Shown here: positions 1 to 6,045 of the stretch, one piece after another | Layout: every line of letters begins with the position of its first letter | How positions within the stretch are numbered: the first letter of the stretch is position 1 | Assembly (NCBI GenBank): GCA_947624915.1 | Contig: CANQMF010000008.1 | Location: 1-25,458, forward strand | DNA from: an uncultured Bacilli bacterium | Lineage (GTDB): Bacteria; Bacillota_I; Bacilli_A; RF39; UBA660 | Direction of reading: 5' to 3' | DNA: 25,458 nt | Translations under genes and position numbers: made by a program | The notes under the pieces: generated by a model | Seen by the model: only the letters and a program-made list of their open reading frames with translations | Told to the model about the DNA's origin: nothing | The model's database searches: none

Positions 1-29
1 AAAAGAAAAACCAATCTCTCGATTGATTT
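1..29 (-). terminator. Intrinsic terminator downstream of tRNA-Leu
   Basis: On the minus strand a 9-bp stem (arms 29-21 and 16-8, one G-U pair) closes a GAGA tetraloop and runs into a U-rich tract at 7-1. It lies about 40 bases beyond the tRNA 3' end and is the likely end of the tRNA transcript. Confidence 0.75.
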
Positions 30-40
30 CTATATATCAA

Positions 41-60
41 TATTCGAAAAAGTTCGAATA
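41..60. repeat. 8-bp perfect inverted repeat between tRNA and its terminator
   Basis: TATTCGAA and TTCGAATA are separated by four bases, forming a second small hairpin in the tRNA 3' trailer. There is no U tract behind it in tRNA orientation, so it is not an obvious terminator. It might be a processing signal; that is inference only. Confidence 0.5.
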
Positions 61-70
61 GAAACGTCAA

Positions 71-157
71 TGGTGCCTGTGGTCGGACTCGAACCGACAC
101 GATATTGCTATCACTGGATTTTGAGTCCAGCGCGTCTACCAATTTCACCACACAGGC
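71..157 (-). tRNA. tRNA-Leu (anticodon CAA)
   Basis: The 87-base minus-strand gene has a 7-bp acceptor stem (157-151 with 81-75), an A discriminator, an encoded CCA (73-71), a T arm containing GGTTCGAGTCC, and a long variable arm as expected of a class II tRNA. The anticodon stem CTGGA/TCCAG closes a CTCAAAA loop, so the anticodon is CAA, reading UUG leucine codons. An extended -10 promoter (170-178) sits just upstream and an intrinsic terminator just downstream, so it looks like a single-tRNA transcription unit. Confidence 0.96.
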
Positions 158-169
158 AAACACAATATA

Positions 170-178
170 ATTATATCA
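170..178 (-). promoter_or_regulatory. Extended -10 promoter of tRNA-Leu
   Basis: On the minus strand TGATATAAT combines a consensus TATAAT with an upstream TG, about 13 bases before the mature tRNA 5' end. No good -35 hexamer is visible, as is common for extended -10 promoters. Confidence 0.6.
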
Positions 179-342
179 CATAAATAGGTAATTGTTTTAT
201 TATTTTGAAATATTTTTTAAAATTATAATTAAATTAAAATAATCTTAAGGGAAAAATCAAATTCCACTTTCAGTATATTGATATAGAACTAAGTTAAAAG
301 TTAACATAAAATTACTTTTGAGTATATAATACTTGGTATATC

Positions 343-369
343 TATTGGTATTAACTATTGGTTATTAAC
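343..369. repeat. Short tandem repeat downstream of scpB
   Basis: Two adjacent near-identical units (343-355 TATTGGTATTAAC and 356-369 TATTGGTTATTAAC) lie just past the 3' end of scpB. The rest of 158-385 is A+T-rich with no gene and no clear terminator for scpAB beyond a weak GTTAA/TTAAC hairpin near 293-305, so readthrough towards the tRNA is possible. Confidence 0.5.
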
Positions 370-385
370 TAAAAGGAGAAAGTCA

Positions 386-958
386 TTATCGCAGGCTTTC
401 TTCTTGCTCTACTTCTTGGTATTTTGAAGTAAATAGATCAGTAGTTGTTTGATTTGGAACAATTGGCGTTAACTTAGGTAAATCTTTAGTACTATTAAGG
501 CCAAAGTAATCTAAAAAATCATTTGTTACAGCATATAAACGTGGCCTTCCAGCTAGGTCAGCTCTTCCAACCTCTTCAATTAGGTTTCTTAATAGTAGTT
601 TTCTTACAACATAAGAACTATTAACACCTCGAATTTCGTCGATTTGTAGACGAGTGATAGGCTCATTATAAGCGATGATTGCTAAAGTTTCTAAAGCCGA
701 TTGACTTAGATTAGAATTAGCTTCCTCAAATGTTAATTGTGCATATAAGTCTTTATGTTTTTCTTTAGTAGTCAATTTATATCTATTGCCTAATAATTCT
801 AATTGAATGCCTCGTTCATCACTTTGGTAATCTTCATATAATTGGCGAATAGCTTTCTTTACTTCTTCGGCACCATTTTTTGTAAGTTCGACTAATTCTT
901 CTAAAGAAAGACCATCACTTCCCTTAACGAAGAGAAGACCTTCAATCATTGCTTTCAT
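386..958 (-). CDS. scpB: Segregation and condensation protein B (ScpB)
   Basis: ScpB is the winged-helix (kite) subunit of the bacterial SMC-ScpAB condensin. It binds ScpA in the cytoplasm and helps compact and segregate replicated chromosomes. The 190-residue protein begins with the family-typical MKAMIEGLLFVKG and carries the conserved second winged helix around residues 85-165, including PITRLQIDEIRGV and AGRPRLYAVT, with the usual YFGL segment near residue 151. Length fits the family. Its ATG overlaps the scpA stop codon in an ATGA arrangement, and an AAGGAGG ribosome site lies inside the end of scpA, so the two are translationally coupled. The scpA-scpB order is the usual Firmicute one. 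Confidence 0.97.
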   Translation of the reverse strand: MKAMIEGLLFVKGSDGLSLEELVELTKNGAEEVKKAIRQLYEDYQSDERGIQLELLGNRYKLTTKEKHKDLYAQLTFEEANSNLSQSALETLAIIAYNEPITRLQIDEIRGVNSSYVVRKLLLRNLIEEVGRADLAGRPRLYAVTNDFLDYFGLNSTKDLPKLTPIVPNQTTTDLFTSKYQEVEQEESLR

Positions 959-1668
959 TTTACCTCCTTAGATTCGATAATGATATTATCGAAATTATTT
1001 TCTTGTCTAATTTCTATCTCTTGTTTTTTAGACATACTTAAAATTGCCAAAAAAGTTACTACAATATATTCTCTAGTCGGCTGTTTGAATAATTCAAAAA
1101 AGTCAACCTTTTTCTTGTTACGTAATATGTCTCTTATTTCAATACTTCTTTGGCCAATAGAATATTCCTTATTAGTTACTGTTGTTGATAATGGTTTACT
1201 AGTTTCTTTGTTTTGCAAAAATCGGTTTAAAGATGCAACTAAGTCATCTAGTGTAATACCTAGATTTAGATCATTAATAATCGGTTTATATTCTTCTAAA
1301 GACGGTTCTTTAGTATATACCTCTTTTCTTAAAGCTTCGTATTCTCTTAATTTTTCTGTACTTTCTTTATATACTTGATAATCCAACAATTTGTTAATTA
1401 GTTCTTCTCGTGGATCAACATCGTCATCAATTTTATCTTCTTGTGGTAATAATGTTTTTGATTTTATTTCAATTAAACATGAAGCCATGACTAAATACTC
1501 GCTAGCTATATCTAGATTCAATTCCTCCATTTTATTTATATAATCTAAATATTGCTTAGTTATCTCATCAATACTAATATCAAAAATGTCTATATCGGAC
1601 TTTCTTATCAAATGTAGCAATAGATCTAGTGGCCCTTCAAATATAGGCAGATTAACGTTATATTCCAT
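955..1668 (-). CDS. scpA: Segregation and condensation protein A (ScpA)
   Basis: ScpA is the kleisin subunit that bridges the SMC heads and recruits ScpB in the chromosome condensin complex. From the chosen start the 237-residue protein begins MEYNVNLPIFEGPLDLLLHLI, the signature N-terminal kleisin helix, and ends in a winged-helix region that includes a VDFFELF segment. The reading frame is open upstream to a TTG at 1722, but that TTG is part of the -35 box of a clear promoter. The ATG at 1668, preceded by a GGAG site eight bases away, is therefore the start. It ends in TGA overlapping scpB by four bases. Confidence 0.97.
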   Translation of the reverse strand: MEYNVNLPIFEGPLDLLLHLIRKSDIDIFDISIDEITKQYLDYINKMEELNLDIASEYLVMASCLIEIKSKTLLPQEDKIDDDVDPREELINKLLDYQVYKESTEKLREYEALRKEVYTKEPSLEEYKPIINDLNLGITLDDLVASLNRFLQNKETSKPLSTTVTNKEYSIGQRSIEIRDILRNKKKVDFFELFKQPTREYIVVTFLAILSMSKKQEIEIRQENNFDNIIIESKEVK

Positions 1669-1693
1669 AAAATACACTCCAAACAACACAACA

Positions 1694-1722
1694 ATTATAA
1701 TCTTTTTTAAATAATAATTCAA
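1694..1722 (-). promoter_or_regulatory. Sigma-A promoter of scpAB
   Basis: On the minus strand TTGAAT (1722-1717) and TATAAT (1699-1694) are separated by 17 bp, close to consensus. The predicted transcript starts near 1687, about 19 bases before the scpA ATG. It fixes the scpA start by excluding the longer frame. Confidence 0.75.
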
Positions 1723-1754
1723 TACAAGTATTTTTATATTATTTATTTAATTAC

Positions 1755-1783
1755 TTTTATTTTCACTTTTTTTAAGGTATACT
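1755..1783 (+). promoter_or_regulatory. Possible promoter of the 1811-4079 membrane-protein pair
   Basis: A TATACT -10 (1778-1783) lies about 28 bases before the start codon. The -35 position 17 bp upstream reads only TTTTAT, so the call rests mainly on the -10 and on the divergent orientation from scpAB. Confidence 0.4.
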
Positions 1784-1810
1784 ATATATGACAGTAGAAA
1801 GGGGATTTAT

Positions 1811-3415
1811 ATGGTATTTAGGAAACCTTATGCCTTCTTAATAAAACATTTTAAATTGCTTCATGTTATTTTAACTGGTGTTGTTATTTATTTAATTATT
1901 AGGATGACTGGAACAATCTCTTTTATTAATGATTATTTAAATGCTAATGTTAAATTGATATCATTAGAACAGTTTGAGAGTGCGTATAATGCTCTGGACT
2001 TTGTATTCCCTGTAATCGTTTTATTGTTTTCTGTCATATTGTTTTTTGTTATGACACTTAAGAAGAAGCCTAATAAGTTTTATATGTATGCCATGTTGAT
2101 TGCTTTAGTTACTCTTATTCTAAATGTATATGGTTATTATACGCTACGTAGTTTAACTGAAGTTTGGCTAAAAGCTAATAGACTGAGCATGTTGTCAGAT
2201 TTTTATGTTTTTGCTCTTGTTGCCAACGTTGTTTTATGTGCTATGTCAGCATCTAGAGCCATTGGATTTAATATTGGGCGATTTGATTTTAATAATGACA
2301 TCTCACAATTTGATCTATCTGAGGAAGATAGCGCTGAATTTGAAGTGTCAGTGGATTTTGATATAGATGTTATTAAACGTAATGCTAAAAAAAGAATACG
2401 TTATTTGAATTATTTTTATAAAGAAAATAAAAGAACAATATTTGGGACTTTACTTATGATTATTTTTGTATCAGCAATTTATGGCCTTTCCTTATATTTT
2501 CGTTATCGTAAAGATGTCATTAGAGGAAATATATTAAGTTATAATGGATTTAGTGTTCAAGTTAATAATGCCTATGTTATCAATAGTGATAGTGAAGGTA
2601 ATCAGTTAAAAGATAATAAACATATAGTGGTTGTTGATACTTCAATAACAAACTTAAGTGGTAAAGATAGTTATTCTTTTCCCACTGGTACTTTAAGTCT
2701 TAATGTGGGGGCTATGTCCTATACGTTAACTAAACAGTATAACGCTTATATATCTGATTTAGGTAAAATGTATAATGATGAAAAAATCAAAGCCGGTAAC
2801 ACTGTCAAAAGTATATTTGCATTTGAAGTGCCAGAAAGTAATCTTAATAGTACAATATTATTGGGAGTTAGAGATTTAAATGGACAGAAGACGCACTATC
2901 TGAAATTGAATACGACTAATTTAAGCAATGAAGATGACACAATTAAGGAGGAATTTTTAGGCGAAGAGCTAGTATTTGATAATAGTTTATTTAAAGATAC
3001 TAGAATAAAAATAGATAGTTTTGAAATCAATGATAAATATAAAATTAACTATCGTTTTTGTGCTAATAGTACCACATGTTTAAATTCGGTTGAATACCTA
3101 GTACCAAGGAATAATACATCTAATTATGATATGACTATTCTTAAAATAAACGGTAGTTTTGATATTAATAATAATGCACTATTTACTAATTTTTATCAGC
3201 TATTCGAAACTTTTGGATATATCGAATATAAAATAGCAGGTAAAACTTATCAACAGACATCAGGATTTAAACAAATTAGTAGTAAAAAAATAAATAATAA
3301 TAATACATACTATATTGGTGTATTAAAAGATATTAAAAATGCTGAAAGCGTTTGTTTAGGGTTGAAAATTAGAAACATTTACTATCGTTACTATTTAACA
3401 AAGGAGGTAAGTTAG
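1811..3415 (+). CDS. Unrecognised multi-pass membrane protein with large extracytoplasmic domain
   Basis: I do not recognise this 534-residue protein. It has likely membrane segments at about residues 16-34, 64-82, 91-110, 129-147 and 210-230. Between segments four and five is an acidic then basic loop (about 150-208). Residues 231-534 form a long soluble, probably extracytoplasmic, beta-rich domain rich in Asn, Ser, Thr and Tyr, with a C417-x5-C423 pair. Part of it (about 265-345) looks like the immunoglobulin-like exported domains typified by DUF4352, a weak resemblance. The start has a GAAAGGGG site seven bases upstream. Its last codons contain the Shine-Dalgarno of the next gene, so the two are probably co-expressed and may work together at the envelope. 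Confidence 0.8.
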   Translation: MVFRKPYAFLIKHFKLLHVILTGVVIYLIIRMTGTISFINDYLNANVKLISLEQFESAYNALDFVFPVIVLLFSVILFFVMTLKKKPNKFYMYAMLIALVTLILNVYGYYTLRSLTEVWLKANRLSMLSDFYVFALVANVVLCAMSASRAIGFNIGRFDFNNDISQFDLSEEDSAEFEVSVDFDIDVIKRNAKKRIRYLNYFYKENKRTIFGTLLMIIFVSAIYGLSLYFRYRKDVIRGNILSYNGFSVQVNNAYVINSDSEGNQLKDNKHIVVVDTSITNLSGKDSYSFPTGTLSLNVGAMSYTLTKQYNAYISDLGKMYNDEKIKAGNTVKSIFAFEVPESNLNSTILLGVRDLNGQKTHYLKLNTTNLSNEDDTIKEEFLGEELVFDNSLFKDTRIKIDSFEINDKYKINYRFCANSTTCLNSVEYLVPRNNTSNYDMTILKINGSFDINNNALFTNFYQLFETFGYIEYKIAGKTYQQTSGFKQISSKKINNNNTYYIGVLKDIKNAESVCLGLKIRNIYYRYYLTKEVS

Positions 3416-3416
3416 T

Positions 3417-4079
3417 GTGAAAAAATGGCTATTGTTTTTAATTTGCTTTTTACTTTTTCCTGCTACTACCAAAGGTGCTAACTATTGTACGAGTCAAGCT
3501 AGTGCTTTAGCTAGAGCCTTTGTATCTAATGTTAATATTGACTATGAGATTTCTGTAGTTAATAATACGCCTAATTTTACTATTACCATGACTAATTTGA
3601 CTGATGATATGTTAGTTTTTGATAATGTTACTTCTAAAACTTATAAACAATTTAGTAAAAATGGTAGTGAATTAAAAATTACAACTAACAAAAATGGCCA
3701 ATATAGATTCACAATATATTCAATTAAATGTAAGGAAAATATTGGAGAAAAGTCAGTTATATTACCAATATACAATGCTTATTATAGTGATCCGTTATGC
3801 AATGGATTAGAAAGTTATTCTCCATGTCAAAGGTGGAGTGGATATCAGGGATCAAGACAAAAATTTGAAGCTGATATTGCAGATTTGAAAAAACAAATTG
3901 CAGCGAATAAACCTTTGGAAGATGTGGAGGTAGATCAGAAAAAATCGTTATATGATCAGGCTGTTGAAATTATAGTCAATTATTGGTGGTTATTTGTCGT
4001 TTTATTCACATTGGTTGGATTTGTCACATATTTAATTAGAAAAAACAGTAAGAAAAATGAATATAATTTTAAACTATAG
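3417..4079 (+). CDS. Secreted, C-terminally anchored Cys-containing protein of unknown function
   Basis: The 220-residue product has a classical signal peptide (MKKWLLFLICFLLFP, likely cleaved near residue 20), an extracytoplasmic domain with four cysteines (C24, C105, C128, C137), a charged stretch of possible coiled coil at about 147-180, and a C-terminal membrane helix (about 187-207) followed by a basic tail. Recurrent-looking features are NYC at the mature N terminus, ITMTNLTDDMLVFD, and a YYSDPLC...YSPCQRW pattern. I have an unverified recollection of similar domains in large surface proteins of uncultured gut Firmicutes. Translation starts at GTG 3417, with AAGGAGG inside the end of the upstream gene and one base between stop and start. 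A terminator follows at 4150. Confidence 0.8.
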   Translation: MKKWLLFLICFLLFPATTKGANYCTSQASALARAFVSNVNIDYEISVVNNTPNFTITMTNLTDDMLVFDNVTSKTYKQFSKNGSELKITTNKNGQYRFTIYSIKCKENIGEKSVILPIYNAYYSDPLCNGLESYSPCQRWSGYQGSRQKFEADIADLKKQIAANKPLEDVEVDQKKSLYDQAVEIIVNYWWLFVVLFTLVGFVTYLIRKNSKKNEYNFKL

Positions 4080-4149
4080 TAAGCATGACTTTATCAATAT
4101 TTTTTGCATTTAGTTGTAAATAATGGTGAAACAATATCGGTTTTGAATA

Positions 4150-4185
4150 AATAGTGTTGGTGAGAAATTTACCGACATTATTTTT
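4150..4185 (+). terminator. Intrinsic terminator of the 1811-4079 pair
   Basis: A 12-bp stem (4150-4161 with 4171-4182, two G-U pairs) with a nine-base loop is followed by TTTTT. It ends the plus-strand transcript about 70 bases after the last stop codon. Confidence 0.75.
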
Positions 4186-4189
4186 ATAT

Positions 4190-4503
4190 ATAAAGATTAT
4201 AATTCTCAAAGACATTGAAAGGGGTTGTTCACATGCTTCACAATGAAGAAAATAAATTACAGCAACGTGTTATTTTGTTATATCCATAAATATTATCATT
4301 AGTAAAAAGTTTATTGATATTGAATTCTTTAGAAATTATAACAAAAATAGATAAGCTAAAGATAAAATTATTCCCTTAAATTTATTTAAACACTACTAAT
4401 ATTTAACGTATCATCTTTTCCTGGCAATTTATGGATATAACAAATTTTCTAATTTAGAGGTTAAAATTATGATTATTAAAATGATTTATAATCCAATTAA
4501 ATC
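4190..4503. other. A+T-rich intergenic stretch without a convincing gene
   Basis: No long frame exists here on either strand. The only candidate is an 18-codon frame at 4233-4289 (begins MLHNEENK, ends LLYP) with a GAAAGGGG site ten bases upstream and a TATAAT at about 4198. Frame-shifted and stop-interrupted coding-like text follows as far as about 4560. It could be a decayed gene or simply spacer; I cannot assign a parent family. Confidence 0.35.
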
Positions 4504-4530
4504 AAAAAAGAGAACTAAAATTTTAGTTCT
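4504..4530 (-). terminator. Intrinsic terminator of the metallophosphoesterase gene
   Basis: A perfect 20-base palindrome (4511-4530, AGAACTAAAA and its complement) reads on the minus strand into a run of U (4510-4504). It lies about 58 bases past the minus-strand stop codon at 4588. Confidence 0.7.
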
Positions 4531-4587
4531 GTTCTAACATTTATCATTAGTTTTTGGTTTCATCAATACTATTTGAGAAAGAATCGA

Positions 4588-5454
4588 TTATCTATTGAGT
4601 AACCGGTATAAGTTAATTGATGGCTTATTAAAAATACGTGCATTAAAATTTGTAGTACCAATACCGCTAGATATATATAATTCAGTATCATCAAACTTGT
4701 AGTGGTCATTAATATATCTGTTATCTTTTATCGGCATAAGCAATTGCCTTAGTCCAGGTATATTTAATTGTCCTTTATGCGTGTGACCAGCTAATATTAA
4801 ATCAAAATTATGATAATCAATTTGTTCAATTAAACTAGGTTCATGCATAATTAAAATATTATATTTAACATCACTATTTTCTGTAGCTTCATAAATTGAA
4901 GCCATTTTCTCACTAATATCAAGGTGTTCATTTCGTGTTGAAATACCACCAATTAAAATAGCTTCATAATCATTATTATATATTATTTCATAAGTATTAT
5001 CTAGCAATTTAAAATTAGTCTTGTTAATAATCGTTTTAAAATGTTCATTATTTAAATCATTTTCACCCGTTATAATATATTTATATTGCCCATTAATACT
5101 ATTTAATAATTCAATTAAGTCTTTATCATCATTATCAGTATAATGTATTTTTTTATCTAGCAGATCACCAGATATGATAATTATATCTGGTTTACTTTTG
5201 TTTAGAACTTTAATAATCTTTTTTAACTCTGTTTTGTTAGTGGTTTGATTATAGTGAATATCACTCATTTGGATTACTTTGTATCCATAAAAAGAGGTTG
5301 GCACATTATCACTTATAACATTATACTCCTTAACTTTAATACCTTTAGGACCAAGGTAACAAGCATAAAGGACAGTAGAGAGTGTAATCAAAAACGTTAG
5401 TAGCACAATTTTCAACCATAAAAAGCGATGCTTTTTTTCTTCTTTCTTTTCCAT
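4588..5454 (-). CDS. Membrane-anchored calcineurin-like metallophosphoesterase (YkuE/YaeI type)
   Basis: This is a two-metal phosphoesterase of the calcineurin superfamily, anchored by an N-terminal helix (about residues 12-32) with the catalytic domain outside. Relatives act on cell-envelope substrates or lipid phosphates; the true substrate here is unknown. Motifs in the 288-residue protein are SDIHYN (D65, H67), SGDLLD (D97), GENDL (130-134), MHEP (H204) and AGHTHKGQ (H224, H226). The third motif is normally GNHD or GNHE; here the usual catalytic histidine is absent. The ATG at 5454 has an AGGTGAT site four bases upstream, and the chosen start matches the usual Lys-rich pre-membrane segment; longer frames run into the promoter region. 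Confidence 0.88.
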   Translation of the reverse strand: MEKKEEKKHRFLWLKIVLLTFLITLSTVLYACYLGPKGIKVKEYNVISDNVPTSFYGYKVIQMSDIHYNQTTNKTELKKIIKVLNKSKPDIIIISGDLLDKKIHYTDNDDKDLIELLNSINGQYKYIITGENDLNNEHFKTIINKTNFKLLDNTYEIIYNNDYEAILIGGISTRNEHLDISEKMASIYEATENSDVKYNILIMHEPSLIEQIDYHNFDLILAGHTHKGQLNIPGLRQLLMPIKDNRYINDHYKFDDTELYISSGIGTTNFNARIFNKPSINLYRLLNR

Positions 5455-5470
5455 GATATCACCTATTATC

Positions 5471-5499
5471 ATTTTAACACACTGTTTACAAAAAAAGAA
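5471..5499 (-). promoter_or_regulatory. Candidate promoter of the metallophosphoesterase gene
   Basis: The minus strand has TAAAAT (5476-5471) preceded by TG, an extended -10, with a poor TTCTTT -35 at 17 bp. It sits about 20 bases upstream of the start codon. Confidence 0.4.
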
Positions 5500-5540
5500 T
5501 AACACATTATGTAATTAGTGACAAATAAATATCCAGAGTT

Positions 5541-5587
5541 ATACACTTATGCACCTTTATCTCAGAACTTCTTGTGCATAAGTGTAT
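5541..5587. repeat. 14-bp perfect inverted repeat
   Basis: ATACACTTATGCAC (5541-5554) and its exact complement (5574-5587) flank a 19-base spacer. The arms carry the overlapping DnaA-like boxes of the first group. Confidence 0.85.
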
Positions 5588-5720
5588 GAATGTGTATAAA
5601 TCGTGTTTTGAGTATTAATTCTAATTAGTTCAAGAAAATCAAAGCTAAATTTGATATTTTTGATATAATTATTTTTCATTTATCAACAAATTAGTTCAAA
5701 CATTGTTTTAGCTTATGCAC

Positions 5721-5755
5721 TTATCCACATTCATCTCAAAGGTTAATGTGGATAA
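5721..5755. repeat. 11-bp perfect inverted repeat
   Basis: TTATCCACATT (5721-5731) and AATGTGGATAA (5745-5755) flank a 13-base spacer. Each arm is a perfect DnaA-like 9-mer plus two bases. Confidence 0.85.
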
Positions 5756-5766
5756 AAAATTTATAG

Positions 5767-5794
5767 TTGAAAAATTTAAATAATGTGGTATAAT
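5767..5794 (+). promoter_or_regulatory. Sigma-A promoter of valS
   Basis: TTGAAA (5767-5772), a 16-bp spacer ending in TGG, and TATAAT (5789-5794) give a strong extended -10 promoter. Transcription would start near 5801, at the head of the T-box leader. Confidence 0.8.
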
Positions 5795-5800
5795 TAGGTT

Positions 5801-6033
5801 AATTATGTATTAAAAAGACGCCGAACAAGAGGAGTAACTACTTAATGTTTTGTAGAGAGTTAGTGATTGGTGGAAACTAATAATAGATAGTAGTGAAGGT
5901 AGCTTGGAAGTTGTATAACTGAGTTTAGTAAGTTATAACGTTAACTGCGTTAAAGTTTCAAGATAAACGATAGTTTATAAATAAAGGTGGTACCACGGTT
6001 TTCGTCCTTTCCAGGATGGCCGTGTTTTTTTAT
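5801..6033 (+). promoter_or_regulatory. Valine T-box leader of valS
   Basis: This leader senses uncharged tRNA-Val and controls transcription of valS. The T-box core AAAGGTGGTACCACGG (5983-5998) is intact; its UGGU would pair with the ACCA end of a tRNA carrying an A discriminator. Stem I is readable: CAAG (5826-5829) pairs with CTTG (5903-5906), ACTACT (5837-5842) with AGTAGT (5889-5894), and the S-turn strands AGTA (5833-5836) and GAA (5895-5897) frame the specifier. After one G the specifier reads GTA (5899-5901), a valine codon, matching the downstream gene. The terminator arm follows at 5993-6031. Confidence 0.95.
5993..6031 (+). terminator. T-box terminator hairpin
   Basis: CACGG (5994-5998) pairs with CCGTG (6020-6024) and CGTCCT (6003-6008) with AGGATG (6013-6018), followed by seven T. 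The 5' arm overlaps the T-box core, so terminator and antiterminator exclude each other. An upstream in-frame ATG at 6016 lies inside this hairpin and cannot be the valS start. Confidence 0.9.
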
Positions 6034-6045
6034 AGGAGGGATAAT

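Larger units (their letters stand above)
5539..5755. other. DnaA-box-like cluster flanking an A+T-rich core (origin-like or DnaA-titration element)
   Basis: Four perfect TTATNCACA 9-mers lie at 5573-5581 (minus), 5591-5599 (minus), 5721-5729 (plus) and 5747-5755 (minus). One-mismatch copies lie at 5539-5547, 5547-5555 and 5713-5721 (all plus), and a two-mismatch copy at 5581-5589 (minus). They form two groups, 5539-5599 and 5713-5755, each with plus-strand boxes facing minus-strand boxes, around about 110 bp of very A+T-rich DNA. In known bacteria TTATNCACA is the binding site of the initiator DnaA. No dnaA, dnaN or rnpA is present here, so an origin is only one option. Alternatives are a DnaA-titrating cluster or a DnaA-responsive control site for valS, whose -35 box starts 12 bp away. 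Confidence 0.7.

Noticed and set aside
980..1378. Plus-strand open frame opposite scpA
   Set aside because: Antisense shadow of a clearly identified gene; no ribosome site and no family-like sequence.
5539..5755. Firm assignment of this region as oriC
   Set aside because: The box cluster is real, but without dnaA, skew or coverage data an origin cannot be distinguished from a DnaA-titration or regulatory cluster.
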